NCBI RefSeq assembly: GCF_048544455.1
Contig: NC_133532.1
Span: 88,615,156-88,679,155, forward strand
Reading direction: 5' to 3'
Length of the DNA: 64,000 nt
Source: Silene latifolia
Taxonomy: Eukaryota > Streptophyta > Magnoliopsida > Caryophyllales > Caryophyllaceae
Part shown: in pieces, positions 1 through 11,855 of the stretch
Position numbering within the stretch: position 1 is the first letter of the stretch
Layout of the letters: each line of letters begins with the position of its first letter
Program-made: the position numbers and the translations under genes
The notes under the pieces: model-generated
The model's input: only the letters and a program-made list of their open reading frames with translations
Told to the model about the DNA's origin: nothing
Database searches by the model: none

Positions 1-401
1 TTACCCTCGACGCAAGGATTACAACGATGTAAAGACAAGTGAAATCCGACCTTCCAAGCTCCAGGATTTGTTAACAATGCGATTAAGGTGATGAACGTAG
101 TTTGCTTTCTCTTCTCACAGTGATTTAGGTTTTAGAAAAGTGATTAGAATGAATGACGAAAAGATTATATACCTTAATCGCATAATTAACAAAACCCGAG
201 AAAACAACCCCCGTAAACCGGCTACTCGATCGAGTAGCCATGGTACTCGATCGAGTACCCCCCTACTCGATCGAGTATCGCAGTTACTCGATCGAGTACC
301 CAACAGGTCAGAAACTATTTTATTTCGCAAAACTCCCTTACTCGACAGAGTAAGGCCTACTCGATAGAGTACCCCAAGACTCATAAATACGGAGTATTAC
401 A
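1..401 (-). mobile_element. Tekay-type LTR, 5' part, runs off left edge
   Basis: Read on the minus strand, the sequence begins TGTAATACTCCG at 401, matching the LTR start of the Tekay element at 26140 (TGTAATACCACGG) in both terminus and internal motif array. The LTR continues leftward out of the window, so whether it is a solo LTR or part of a complete element cannot be told. It abuts copia A coding sequence exactly at its terminus, so it was inserted into copia A after that element was in place. Short reading frames across this segment run through the motif array and are not genes. Confidence 0.75.
223..371. repeat. Array of 14-bp palindrome TACTCGATCGAGTA
   Basis: Four perfect copies of TACTCGATCGAGTA lie at 223-236, 244-257, 264-277 and 285-298. 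Degenerate copies lie near 339-354 and 358-371. The same motif recurs in the leader and 3' LTR of Tekay element B, so it belongs to the retroelement family. Each unit is its own reverse complement, so strand is undefined. Confidence 0.95.
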
Positions 402-402
402 G

Positions 403-858
403 TCATAGCTTAGAGTCAGAACTCATAATAGCTGCTTTGTAGGTCTTGGGTTCACTACTTTCCAAAAGTAAAACCTCATAGTCACCATCTTCCTCGATGA
501 CACCAAGGTATTTATAAGGCTGGCGACTAACCCTCTCTGACCTTCTAGGATCAGAAGGAACAATAACCGATTCAGACGTAGAAGGAACATCTTCCTGTAC
601 TGTCACATCAGTTTGTGGCTCTTGAACTTCGTCAAGTTCAAATTTTCTCCCACTCTGTCTTCTAGAAATAAACTCTTTTTCTAGAAAGACAGCTTCACGA
701 GCCACAAACACTTTGTTCTTGTTACTATTGTAGAAGTAATATCCACAAGTTTCTTTAGGGTAGCCTACAAAAATATATTTTTCAGAACGAGGTGCAAGCT
801 TATCGTCAGACTTGCTCTTGACATAAGCATCACAACCCCATACTTTCATGTATCGCAA
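403..858 (-). pseudogene. Copia A pol: integrase C-terminal region
   Basis: The translation contains the typical copia segment after the integrase core (KVWGCDAYV, then the YIFVGYP motif) followed by the acidic linker that precedes reverse transcriptase, with the conserved SERVSRQPYKY-type stretch. The frame ends at a TGA (403-405), two bases from the Tekay LTR boundary. The rest of the polymerase is outside the window. It is a continuation of the frames at 1018-1926, separated by nonsense and frameshift mutations, so it is a relic of the polyprotein. Confidence 0.85.
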
Positions 859-1017
859 ACTCGGGACCTTCCCTTTTCATATCTCATACGGAGTTTTATC
901 GGTTGCTTTAGTGGGACTTTTATCAAGTGAGCGTACAACAAATAAAATGGCAAAACCTCAGAATGACTTAGGTAACTCTGTTTGACTTATCATCGATCGG
1001 ACCATATCAAATAAAGT

Positions 1018-1512
1018 TCAATTCCTCCTTTCAGCCACACCATTTAATTGTGGTGTGCCAGGAGGAGTTAACTGAGATACGATACCGTAGTTTTTAAGGT
1101 GATCTCTAAAGTCATTGCTTAAATATTCCCTACCACGATCTGATCGTAATGCTTTAATCTTCTTATTTAATTGGTTTTTTACTTCATTCTGAAACTCTTT
1201 GAACTTATCAAAAGCTTCACTTTTATACCTCATTAAGTAGATATACCCATATCTACTCATGTCATCGGTAAAAGTAATGAAATAGTCATAATTACCTCTA
1301 GCAGTGACAGTCATTGGACCACATACATCGGTATGTATTAAACCCAACAACTCACTAGCTCGATATCCTTTTCCTTGAAAAGGTGAACGAGTCATCCTGC
1401 CAAGAAGACAAGATTCGCATGTACCAAATGATTCGAAATCAAAAGGTTTAATTATACCAGTCGACACTAGTCTTTTAATGCGTTTCTTGTTAATATGTCC
1501 TAATCGACAATG
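1018..1512 (-). pseudogene. Copia A pol: GAG-pre-integrase and integrase core
   Basis: Integrase would join the cDNA to the host chromosome. The translation shows the pre-integrase zinc motif residues (HCRLGHIN, then CESC), then the catalytic core: the first Asp in HTDVCGP, the second in LRSDRGREY, and the Glu in VAERRN exactly 35 residues further on (D,D-35-E). A stop codon (TAG) lies just upstream of HCRLGHIN where related elements have Trp, and a TGA follows VAERRN where Arg is expected. The catalytic residues survive but the polyprotein is broken. Confidence 0.9.
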
Positions 1513-2150
1513 CTATAAATAATATAGATCGGTATCACTAGTTTTGAGTCTTTTATTATCTAAATGATAAACATCGTTGCAAGTGTCTAGAATATAAATA
1601 CCATTGATTGAAATAGCTTGGCTATACACAATCCCATTTAGGGAAAAAGTACAACACTTGTCTCTAATTACAAAGGTAAACCCTTCTGTGTCTAACACAG
1701 ATACGGAAATTATATTTCTAGATAACGTTGGTACAAAATAACAATTATTAAGATGCAACTGCAACCCCGAAGCTAAACTAAGTACATAAGTTCCTACTGA
1801 GACAGCGGGTACTTTAGACCCGTTACCCATACAGAGATCAACATCACCCTTTTTAGCTTTCTTATGCTTTTTAGGCCCTGCAAATGATTGCACAAGTGAG
1901 AAACACAACCAGTATCTAATACCCAAGTTGTATTTGAAGCATAAATTATGTCTATCATAAACGATTCGGTTGAGAAATTACATGTTGGCTTCACAATGCC
2001 AGCTTTAATGTCATCCAGATATTTCGTGCAATTACGCCTCCAATGTCCCTTGCCATTACAGTAATTACAAGTATCTTTACGAGGATTACCCTTTATAGGT
2101 TTAGGCTTGGTAGAGCAATTCGCAATTGCTTTACCTTTGCCCTCCACCTA
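1513..2150 (-). pseudogene. Copia A zinc knuckle and aspartic protease
   Basis: Directly continuing the gag frame after one TAG, this segment encodes a CCHC zinc knuckle (CNYCNGKGHWRRNC, C-x2-C-x4-H-x4-C) that binds RNA, then a protease active site reading WVLDTGCVSHLC, where copia elements usually have a D-S/T-G-A triad. A frameshift near 1850 moves the reading to a second frame carrying the segment VGTYVLSLASGLQL, typical of the protease to pre-integrase junction, which ends at a stop near 1513. It is a pseudogene of part of the polyprotein. Confidence 0.85.
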
Positions 2151-2912
2151 AACGGGCTTCTTACCTGCGTTCCACTTAAACTGCTTCTTCCCCTTCACGT
2201 TTATCGCAAGCACATCTTTCCTTGTACTCCCACTCAATCCCATGTCCTTCTCTGCTTGCACAAGCAGAGAATGGAGCTCATGTAAACTCTTTCTCATGTT
2301 TCTCATATTATAATTTACCCTAAATTGGGAAAATCCTTTGATGTGCGAGAGAGAGTGGAGCACTCGGGCCACCACAAGTTCGTCGGGGATCTTGCATCCT
2401 AACTCCTCTAAAGTTTCCACGTACTCAATCATTTTAAGTACGTGTGAACTTACAGGTTGACCATCTTTGAGGTTAACCTCAAAGAAACGAACTGCGGTGT
2501 CATATTGAATTATTCTCGGGGTTTGAGAAAACATAGTTGAAAGCCTCGAGAATACTTCATGTGCATCACGAAACTTGACACATTGCCTTTGTAAAGCAGG
2601 ATCCATTGAAAAAATCAAAACATTTTTAATTGCAGCAGATTCCTTTTGATAATTTGAAAAAGCCTCCCTTGCATCGGCAGTGGCCCTAGTACTAGGCGAA
2701 GGGGGAGAGGGATCGACAAGGTATCGGAATTTTCCATCACCTGCGGGAGCTAATTGAAGTTGTTCCTCCCAATCTTTAAAATTACTACCGTCGGCTTTTA
2801 AAACATATTTGTCCATAAAAGACTGTAGCCATGAATCTATAGCTATAGTGACGGTTTGACAAGTTGAAGCCATCGTGATTAATACAAAGGAAATGAAAGG
2901 AAAGATTAACAT
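2148..2912 (-). pseudogene. Copia A gag (capsid) N-terminal part
   Basis: A 254-codon frame encoding a copia Gag of the UBN2/retrotran_gag type. It has the N-terminal SWLQSFMDKYVLKADGSNF stretch, the WEEQL segment, the conserved AIKNVLIFSM helix, and the VSSHVLKMIEYVETLEELG to VARVLHSL portion. Gag forms the virus-like particle in the cytoplasm. The likely true start is the ATG in MASTCQTVTIAID, near 2873. A single in-frame TAG (2148-2150) separates it from the zinc knuckle, so the full Gag is truncated. Paralogous gags are at 42772 and 61291. Confidence 0.9.
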
Positions 2913-4573
2913 TTATCGTCTTAAATATTTTAACTTGTGAAACCTTTTTAACTTGTGAAACCTTTTTAACAAGTTCTCATTTATATAATGATCTCCCACT
3001 TAATTACATAAATGATTCCAAGATCCAATTTTATATAAAGACGGGCACGGTGGACCTATTCAACCCATATTTATATAAATTTGGTGAGTCAACATTTTGA
3101 CGGATTCTACTACTAGAACTCTTGGTTGACGGATTTTCTCATAATCTATCTTTTAGCCCCAGAAATAAATATGTGCACGGTGGACCGATTCAACCCATAT
3201 TTATCCCGTTGAGTCAACCAATTTTCATGTGTAATAACCTTTATTACCCTACTTACCCAACGTAAAAAGAGTGTACCTCGGTGATCCGAACCTACCTCTA
3301 ATGAAGAAGGGATTCATAGGTGCTATTATTTGGTAAGGCTAATTTCAATTTTCAACAAATGTGAGAGATCTTATCAATTTAATTGTCTATCACTTTTAAG
3401 TGAACAAAATTGGTGAATGCTAGACAATTAAAATGATAACAAAAAAAAAAAAACATGTAGTGACGATTTGGCATGAATGCATATAAGAATTAAAACAAAC
3501 AAGTCCTAATATGGCCACCTAGTTAAGCTAATTAACTAAAATTATTACACTTCGGAAACCAACTCCTTGGTCCCTTGAATCTTCATAAAAATGGCCTCCT
3601 TCTTTAGGATTTCGGAACGCCTTTCCGAAAACACCGTCTTCATGAAAACTCCGTCTTTAGACGCTTCATTTAATTACTAATAATTAAATTACATAACAAT
3701 ACCCTATTATACAATTTGTAATAAAATTAAAATAAAAAACTATTAATTAATTATAAATTAGGCGATACGAAATCGCAATTAATTACAAAACAAGTCGATA
3801 TTCCCTTACATTACGGGAAATACCAACTTCTACCTATGGCCATATTAGGAAAAATTACATAATTAAAATGCTAAAAAAAATATTCATCCAAATGAATAAT
3901 AAAATGCATTATGGAAAATGACATGCCAAATCGTCTAACTTACCAACAACGATCATTTGAGCTTGCTTTCACGGAATTTTTACCAATAAAAATTCATAAT
4001 CAATTCTTAAAACAATTTTAAGATATGCTAATGATACTAATCTGGTCTAATTTCAAAATAATTATTCTCACTAATTATCTTGAATTAATATGGGATTAAA
4101 ACACAAGTTATGACAAAAAGACATAATAATTCACAATTATTATGGAAAAATTCCATTTAATTATAAAACTTATGGAAAATTAAATTTCAAGGTCATGAAC
4201 ATTCTGTTATTACACCAAAAATGACATGCAAGTGAAAATTTTTGGTTTTAAAATTTATTTAAAACAATTTTACAATTTAATCGGTAAAACGGCAATTTTT
4301 ACGATTTAATTCTAAATCAAACCATAAAAATTGAAACAATTTCAAAATAAAATTTTGTACATGTTGGAACAATTTCTAGGAGCTAAAAATTAAAAAATTT
4401 CATGCACAAAAATTAAATCAATATTTATTTGCAAAATAACCATTATTTACCAATTTTTATCAAATAAAAATCAATAAACTTCCTAAATTCATCTCATTAA
4501 TTTAAAGTATCTACTTACCTCATAAATATAACATGCATGTGGTTATTTCTAAATAAATATGCATAAAATTAAC
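2913..4573 (-). other. Copia A long untranslated leader, part 1
   Basis: No gene is seen. Blocks such as the TCTTGGTTGACGG region and the CGTAACATT-type region recur in copia C (34170-36341), copia E (42520-42771) and copia G (59232-61290), so this is conserved leader between primer binding site and gag. It is very AT-rich, with poly-A at about 3440-3453. It is cut at 4573 by Athila A1 and resumes at 18093. Confidence 0.75.
4569..4573. repeat. Target site duplication TTAAC (left) of Athila A1
   Basis: TTAAC directly precedes the LTR start TGATGTGACC and is repeated at 18088-18092 directly after the other LTR, the 5-bp duplication expected of Ty3/gypsy integration. Confidence 0.95.
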
Positions 4574-6336
4574 TGATGTGACCATTATTGGAGCACATTT
4601 AGTCCCCGAATTAGCCTCGTTCTATGCTTTTTTGTGCATAATTGGGTCATTTACTATCTTTAGTCCTTTGTTTTGCATATTCTTTGAGGTTTTGTTTCCT
4701 TGGTAGGAGAGGAGTGCAAACCTTGCATTTTCATGGCAAAATGGAGCTAAATTGATCGAATCTAATGACCAAGCATCAAAGAGAAGACAAGACTAGAAGG
4801 CCTTTGTACATATTATAGTAGATGGGCAATGATGAAGAAATCCTTGCATCCCCGACTAAATCCCGGAGGATTATTGGAAGAAGAAAAGAAGAAAAGGGAG
4901 CTGTGCCACAATCCGCACGTCCAACTACGCAAGACGCCCGTCCAACACGAGGGGAATCCGAGCGTCTTTGCAGAAGGGACGCCCGTCCAGCAACGCCACA
5001 ATCCGCTCGTCCTGCCCAACAATCCGCCCGTCCAGCCACCAGGAAATCCGCCCGTCCAGCCACCTTGGACGATCGGATTCTCTTACAGGACCGCGAGACC
5101 TTTTCTTCCCTCCATGAAAGATGCGCATATTTATGAAAGACCGGCAAAAAGGAGACCGACATCTCTTTTGAGAGGAGCGATTCCTCAAGGACTTAATCGT
5201 CATTTAAGCCCTTAGTAAACCCTAATTTTTGCACCTAATCCCCACTATAAATACCCCATTAGTCTAATTTGATAATCATGTTCTTCTTATCATTCTCTAG
5301 TGTAGTTTATATCATTCTAATCTCTTCTTAATCTTGTAATCAACTTTTAATCAAGTCTTAATACAAATCTCATTTCCTTAATCTCTCTTTTGTTCATCTT
5401 TTAATTTGGGTAATTGAAGATTATTTGGGTTTTTATTGGGAGATTGACAACCTTCCATTCAATCATGAAGTACTTCTATTATTCTTTGCTTTATTTTGGA
5501 ATCATTAGTAGGTATAATCCTCTTAATCCCTTTTTAATTATTGTTAATCATCTTCATTTATTCATCATGTTTTGCTTTGTTAATGTGATTGACAACCTTG
5601 TTAACATGCCAAATTTGATAATGAGTGAGTAGTTTCCTTAACTAGGGTTAATGGGTAATTAGGGGAAACCAACATGGGGAATGATTCATGCTTAATCTAA
5701 TATGTTTTCATAGTTTATTTGCTTGCTTGTTGTGATCTCAACTTATGCACATGTTATGTTTGATGAAATGCGAGCCTATGAATCCTTGCATTTTTTACCC
5801 ATCACCTACCTTTTCAATGAGACTTGTAAGACATAAACCAACTCGAGTCTCATTAGACCATGCATATAGTTGATTAGGGAGGATTAAGTCGACTTGTAGG
5901 TGTTGTACAATCAAATCGATTCGGCTCCGGGACCCAAACCTTCCTAGGATTGTAAGATATAAACCAACTCGATCCATCACAATAATAATTGCTTGCTTAT
6001 AATTTGAGAATATGTTTGTATGATCGATTCCCATGAATCCCCTATGACCCCATGACACCCTAGTGCTTTTAATCAATTGTTTACATCTCTTTTTAATCAT
6101 CTTGCTTGTTTACTTTTTATTGCTATTTAGTTTAGTGATCTTCTCATCTCAACCCCAAATCGTGACATCCCTAGACACCGCTACTTGCAATCGAAAATCC
6201 TACATCAATACCCGTCCCTTGGGATCCGACATTTACTTGCCACTTTACTAATAGTAGAGTTGTTTGTGAAGTTATAAATATTATTTTGGTCTAGGTGCTC
6301 CTAACGACAAGTAACCGAAAAGAAAACTCACGACCA
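4574..6336 (+). repeat. Athila A1 5' LTR
   Basis: It begins TGATGTGACCATTATT and ends ACGACCA just before the primer binding site. Length 1763 bp equals the 3' LTR at 16325. By eye the pair differs at roughly 2-3% of positions, suggesting a fairly recent insertion. Small frames within it (for example 4822-5215 and 5414-5632) recur identically in the other LTR and are not supported as genes. Confidence 0.95.
4908..5085. repeat. CG-rich degenerate motif array in Athila A1 5' LTR
   Basis: Repeated units of the form AATCCGCNCGTCC, GACGCCCGTCC and AATCCGAGCGTC are separated by variable spacers. The same motif set occurs in the 3' LTR (16660-16830), in the internal region before the env-position ORF (9550-9920) and, as reverse complement, in the LTR of A2 (57400-57530). 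Confidence 0.85.
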
Positions 6337-6340
6337 AAAA

Positions 6341-6358
6341 TGGCGCCATTGCCGGGGA
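6341..6358 (+). other. Athila A1 primer binding site (tRNA-Asp)
   Basis: TGGCGCCATTGCCGGGGA lies four bases after the LTR end. It matches the tRNA-Asp 3' end complement used by Athila elements (TGGCGCCGTTGCCGGGGA) apart from one G to A change, so reverse transcription would start here. Confidence 0.9.
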
Positions 6359-6475
6359 CGGTGTTAACTTGATTTGATTTTCTTAGATTGTTATTAGTTG
6401 TGTCTTTCTTTGCCTTGGGGAAGTAAAACTCCCCAAGGTTTGTTCTAATTATTTTCGAGTTGTTTGATATTTTGC

Positions 6476-9262
6476 ATGTCTAGAAGATCACAAGGTAACT
6501 TGTTACCCATTGATCACGAAACTGAAAGGACTTTGACAAACAATAGAAGACTTGCTAGAGGTACTTTGAGAGGTATTGGTGAGGTTGTAGATATTCAACC
6601 AAAATCTATTGAGTTCGTCAACCCTTTTGCAAGAGAAAGTGAGGAGAACCCAACACAAAATCAACCCACAATGCCTAAATTTTTATCACATTCTGTACCA
6701 ACCGAGGAGAACCTACCCAATGGTACTCCCACACCACAACACTTAACCGGAAATTTTATTGCTAAATCCGCGTTTATCCAATTAGTCGAAAGAAGCCAAT
6801 TTGGGGGGATGCCTAGTGAAGACCCTCACTCTCACATGGAGACCTTTTGTTACTATTGTGATACGATTTCACAAACCGGTGTAACTCAAGACCAAATTCG
6901 ATGGGTCTTATTTCCTTTTTCTCTAATCGGCACCACAAAATAATGGTTGAAGAGCCTTGATAAGGCTACTTTTGGAATTGACTCTTGGAAGAAGTTGGAT
7001 CTAACTTTCTACAAAAAATTTTACCCTCCGGAAAAGACTAACATGCTAAGAGCTCAAATTACGGGTTTTAAGCAAAGGGATGAAGAATCTTTGTATGAAG
7101 CTTGGGAGCGGTTCAAAGGAATTTGTCGCTCATGTCCTCATCATGGACTTAGCGAGTGGTTCTTGGTACAACAATTTTGGAATGGTCTTTATGAAGACTC
7201 AAGAAACATTCTCAACATGGGATCAAATGGTATGTTCACCGAAGTTGACGATAATCAAACTTGGAACAAGATTGAGGAAATGGCGGTCCATAACTCACAA
7301 TATAGTAGACCTCGCAAGGCTACTAGAGGAGGAAAGAATGTTGTGGACTCTATTACTCAATTGGGTGCTCAACTTAGTGCTCATATTGATACCATTAACT
7401 TGAAGTTTGAGAAGGCTATGGCTAAACTTGAAGAAGCCTCAAAATCACCAAAGCATCATGTTAATGCCATGGTAGCATCTTCATCAATCCCAAGTGGGAT
7501 ATGTGAGAATTGTGGAACTTTGGGACATGACCAAAGTGAATGTAGGGGAACAAACGAACAAGTGAATGCTTTTCAAGCATACAAGAGTGGTACCCCTTAT
7601 TCTAATTATTACAATGAAAACACCAAATTCCACCCAAATCTCTCATACAAAAGCCAAAATGTTCAAAACCCTCAACCAACATACACCCCACCTCCCATGA
7701 GAAACCAAAACCAAAGAGTTTTTGATGTTCAAAAAGCGGTCCTCCAAATGCAAAAGAATCAACAAGAGTTTTTCACTCAAATGCAAAAAGATAGTCAAGC
7801 AAAGGACATCACCATCAACAACATCCTAGGCCACACAAAAATGTTGGAAACTCAATTAACGCAACTAGCATCTTCAAGTTCTCTAAGACAAAAGGGGCAA
7901 TTACCACCTCAAAGTAATCCCCCAAGACATGAAACGGTTAGTGCCATTCACTTGAGGAGTGGTACGAGATATGAAGGACCAAAGAAGCAAGTTGAGGATG
8001 AAGTTGTGGAAGCTAGTGACAAAGAAGAAATTGTGCAAAACTCCAAGGAAGGATAACCAACAAAAGAAGAAGTTCCAAAGAAAAGTGAAGAGAAGGCCAA
8101 GGAGAAGGAGCGCATTGTAATTAGACTTCTATTCCCGAGTCGTCAAGCTAAACCTAAGTTTGATGACCAACTTGGAAAATTTATGGAAATTGTGAAGAAT
8201 TTGGAAGTCTCGATTCCTTTCACGGAATTAATCAATCACGTGCCGGCCTATGCAAAGTACATGAAGAACATCCTTACGAAAAAGAAGTCGATCCGGAAGC
8301 TTGAAACTATCGCCTTCACTAAGGTGAGTAGTGCAATCCTTCAAGGGAGTTCACCTCCGAAACTTAAAGACCCGGGAAGCTTCTCAATACCGTCTACCAT
8401 TGGCGACACCACGATAAACAAGGCTTTGTGTAATCTAGGAGCAAGCGTGAGTGTTATGCCGTATTCGGTTAGTAAAAGGCTAGGGATGGGAGTGCTTAAA
8501 TGTACCAACATCACACTCCAAATGGCCGATAGATCGACGAAGACACCGTTAGGGATATGGGAAGATGTTCCCGTGAGAGTTGGGAAATTTTTCATCCCGG
8601 TGGACTTTGTCATTGTTAACATGGAAGAAGACTCCAATATTTCGATCATTCTAGGTAGACCTTTCTTGCACACCGCGGGTGCGGTAATAGATGTGAAGCA
8701 CGGAGAGCTTACTCTAGAAGTGGGAGACGAGAGCATAAATTTCAATCTTGACAAGACCATGAGAGCTCCCCGTTTGCATGAACCATGCTTCATGGTTGAT
8801 CACTATAGCCGGAAGGATGAAAGGAAGAAGTCGGAATTCCAATGGAAAAAGAAAGTTGATGATGCTCCAATCAAAGAGCAAGAGAATAGCAACAAAGAGA
8901 GCTTGAAAAGCTCACCCATGAGAAGTGAATAGGATGGCCTCATTGGCTAAAACAAGAAAGGAGGAGAGTTGTCTCTACCAACTCAAGAGATTTTTAATGA
9001 TCAAGTAGACGAAGTTTGCGGTCTTTGGCATAATGCGTTCGAAGGGATATCCAATCCCTACATAGGTAATGCTATGAACCAAGACCATCATGGAGCACAA
9101 CAAATGCAAAGATCTATTGAGGATCTTTATCATGAGAATGAACAAGCTTTCGACTACTTCTTCAAGGTGTTGAGTAACATCAACAACACCTTGAACATGC
9201 CCCCTTTACATCTCACATTAGATGAGAGTTTGGTGGAGTCCTCCATAAACCACCATTTGTAA
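6476..9262 (+). pseudogene. Athila A1 gag-protease
   Basis: Homologous throughout to the open frame of A2 (53190-55994). The start is the ATG of MSRRSQGNLL at 6476. It encodes a capsid domain (FYKKFYPPEKTNMLRAQI, then LYEAWERFKGICRSCPHHGL), a CCHC zinc knuckle (CENCGTLGHDQSEC, near 7501) and an aspartic protease (KALCNLGASVSVMP). The catalytic Asp found in A2 is Asn here (codon 8432-8434). Stops interrupt at 6941, 8054, 8930 and 8948; two of these are CAA to TAA by comparison with A2. An in-frame segment of about 22 codons present in A2 is missing near 7717. The frame ends at 9262 with no polymerase following. Confidence 0.92.
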
Positions 9263-10256
9263 ATATTCTAACTCCCTAACTTGCATTTCAATTCTTACAT
9301 TGCATTTTTGTCATTTTCGGATTTATATTTTTGTGCCTTGATCAAGATATTCATCATTTTTAAGAGAAGTGAGGGAGGGACTTATGATTTTATTGATGTG
9401 TAATGCTTTGACTTAGTGTGGGGATAGCAATTGCCTAGGCTATTCATGCCTTTGTAGTGCCCCCACAATGAAGAACACGAGCATTGAAGAATGAAAATGA
9501 CACGGGTTATGCAGTACCCACGGATGGACCTGAATCCGTGTGGACAGGGAGGAATCCGAGCGTCTGATCAGGGAATCCGCTCGTCTAGCAGAATCCGAGC
9601 GTCCAATGCTACAATACGCTCGTCTGGCTGAGCTGGGGAATTCAGAAAAAATGGTCTGTCACCAAATCCGAGCGTCCTAGTGAAGAATCCGCTCGTCTGA
9701 TAGAAGACGCTCGTCTTGCAGAGAAGACGCTCGTCTTTATGCTGTTGAAATTTAAGGAATCGCCCTGTAACAGAATCCGAGCGTCTTTCAAAGAATCCGC
9801 TCGTCTCACATTGAGGAATCCGCTCGTCTTTGGACAAAGACGCTCATCCCATAGCGTCTTTTCCTGAAGTAAATCGTGCAGAATCCGAGCGTCCCAGACC
9901 CCAATCCGCTCGTCCCTGCTGCTGTTTTCAAAATTAACGGGCCTTTTAAACCCTTACTCCCTCATTCATTTTCATTTCTTCTTCATTCAAACACTACCCT
10001 CAACACAAAAACCCCAAAAACCCTCATCCTCCACATCAACAAAACAAGATTTCCTCAACAAAATTCAACAAAATCAAATCCAAACTTCCCGACAACAAAA
10101 ATTAATCACTCCTTTTACAACAACAATTCATTCAAACACCAAAATCTTCAACCTTTGAGTCGATTTTTAAGATACAAAGCAACATTCTTTCATCTTAAAT
10201 CGATTTGGTCATAACTAAAAATTGAAGATTTCAATCTCTCTTTGGTGTAATCAACA
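9263..10256 (+). other. Athila A1 spacer between gag-protease and env-position ORF
   Basis: Non-coding. It contains a TAGTGTGGGGATAG stretch near 9415, shared with A2 at 52978, then the CG-rich motif array, then a C- and A-rich segment leading to the ORF at 10257. In polymerase-bearing Athila elements RT, RNase H and integrase lie between protease and this point; here there is no trace of them. Confidence 0.8.
9550..9920. repeat. CG-rich degenerate motif array, internal Athila A1
   Basis: More than ten copies of AATCCGAGCGTC, AATCCGCTCGTC or short forms such as GACGCTCGTC, irregularly spaced by 5-40 bases. They are the same motifs as in the LTR arrays, at higher copy number. Confidence 0.9.
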
Positions 10257-11855
10257 ATGGCAAGAACTAAAGGAGGTAACAAGGCACCCCCAAAGAAGAC
10301 ACTTTCAAAAAGGCAACAAACTCTTCAAGCAAAAAAATTGTCTAAGGCATTGGTAGTTCATGAGGCAAGGTTGGAAGTTTAACAGGGCCCCCCTATGGAA
10401 GCTACAACATCAACAACTCCGGTCATTGAGCAATTATCTAATTATCCGGAGGTAATTTTCACTTCCGACTCTCATAGGGATAAATTTGTTCTCTTTGCTA
10501 AGAAGACCATTTTGCCTACAAAATTTATTTGTGAAGATGCTTTATCAAATTTGGGTGTTCTTGAACAAACCAAAACCTTTTTTGAGGCTATGGGATTGGG
10601 TAAATTGTTTACCATGAAAGAATTGACAAACCCCTCTCTCACATTGGAATTTTTGAGTTCCTTGAAAGTTACAAGGGTGGAAACTAGAACCCACACCGAG
10701 TTTCGTCTTGCAAATGTCAATAGACGCATCACTTTTGGTGAATTGAGTAAGATTTTAGGCCTTAGTGATACCCCGTACTATCACAAGATCCCCGAAAAGT
10801 ATGACCCCGCTCCTCTTTGGGAGGCAATTTCCGGAAAGAAATTTGTGCGTTTTCATGATTGTCGTGCTCTATTAGTCCACCATCCGGGCATTAGGGTATG
10901 GCATAAGGTCATTGGCAACACTTTGATAGCAAGAAATGGCACTAATCATCTTACCAAGCTCGATTTTTTTCTTCTTGAGTCGGCCTTGAACATAGGAAGG
11001 GAGTATACTAAGCCATATAATGCTTTAAGACTTTTGGTTGAAAGATGGCTTAATGTCGATTGTGGTAAAGAGGGCACCGCTTTTATTGTGAATGGAGGAC
11101 TAGTTACCTATTTGGCCAAGCACTTTGACCCAAACTTCAAGAAAGACAAAACTTATGTGGCGGTCAAAGGAGGCCCTCTCATTGATATGGACACCATGAT
11201 TCACAAGTATACATGGGTCAAGCATGCTCCTCTTGACACCAAATATGGGTGGTTAACCCAAGAAGCTAGGTCCTTCACTTTGCCTTCAAAAATTTTCGGA
11301 TTGAGTGTTCACCGACCCAACTACCTTCTTCCACTCTCCGAGGAGACCGAGTATATTATTCGACAACAAAGAGGCGAGATTGATGAGCCCTCCTCCTCCA
11401 TTGTCACACCACCCTACCCATTTGAGTATCACGAGTTCAAACCCAAGGATGTCGAGGTAGGAAATGATTACTTGACTCTACTCATGAGGGAAATGCACAA
11501 GCAAGCTTACAATGATAGAGTGGATGCTTACAAGGCCCAATATCCGCCCCTCCTACATCTAGCTAGGCAAGGACTTCTTGATCCATCATGTCCTTTGCCT
11601 AGTTGGGCGGATCGGGAAGTTTTCTTTCCTAGCACCTCTAGTGGTGGAAGACCGGGTGGAGAGGAGGATGTCGTTGATGAGGGTGTTGATGAAGAAGGTG
11701 AAGAACAAGAGGTTCAAGAGAATGTTCAAGAAGAAGAAGCTCAAGATGAGGAAGGAGAGTAAAGTTAGGAAGAGCAAGGAAGTGAAAGCGGGAGTGGAGA
11801 TGATTCCACTTCTATGGAGGAAGATGATGATAATGATGATATGATGGAGGATTAG
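10257..11855 (+). pseudogene. Athila A1 env-position ORF (ATHILA ORF-1-like)
   Basis: A frame of 533 codons from ATG 10257 (MARTKGGNKAPPKK, a basic N-terminus) to TAG 11853-11855. It is interrupted by TAA at 10380-10382, where CAA is likely ancestral, and by TAA 11760-11762 and TAG 11766-11768 near the end. The longest open part (10395-11762) is 455 aa. The core carries RRITFGELSKILGLSD followed by a DPAPLW segment, characteristic of the plant transposon family known as ATHILA ORF-1/putative plant transposon protein. The tail is strongly acidic (runs of Glu and Asp). I see no signal peptide or clear membrane segment, so an envelope function is not supported. Its molecular role is unknown. Confidence 0.8.

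Noticed and set aside
223..371. Regularly repeated palindromes resembling a CRISPR array
   Set aside because: Units are 14 bp with spacers of only about 7 bases, spacers are not unique targets, there are no cas genes, and the setting is a plant LTR.
4822..5215. Overlapping Arg/Pro-rich frames on both strands
   Set aside because: They run through the CG-rich motif array of the LTR, exist in several frames at once, and recur in the other LTR copies; they reflect the repeat and not a protein.
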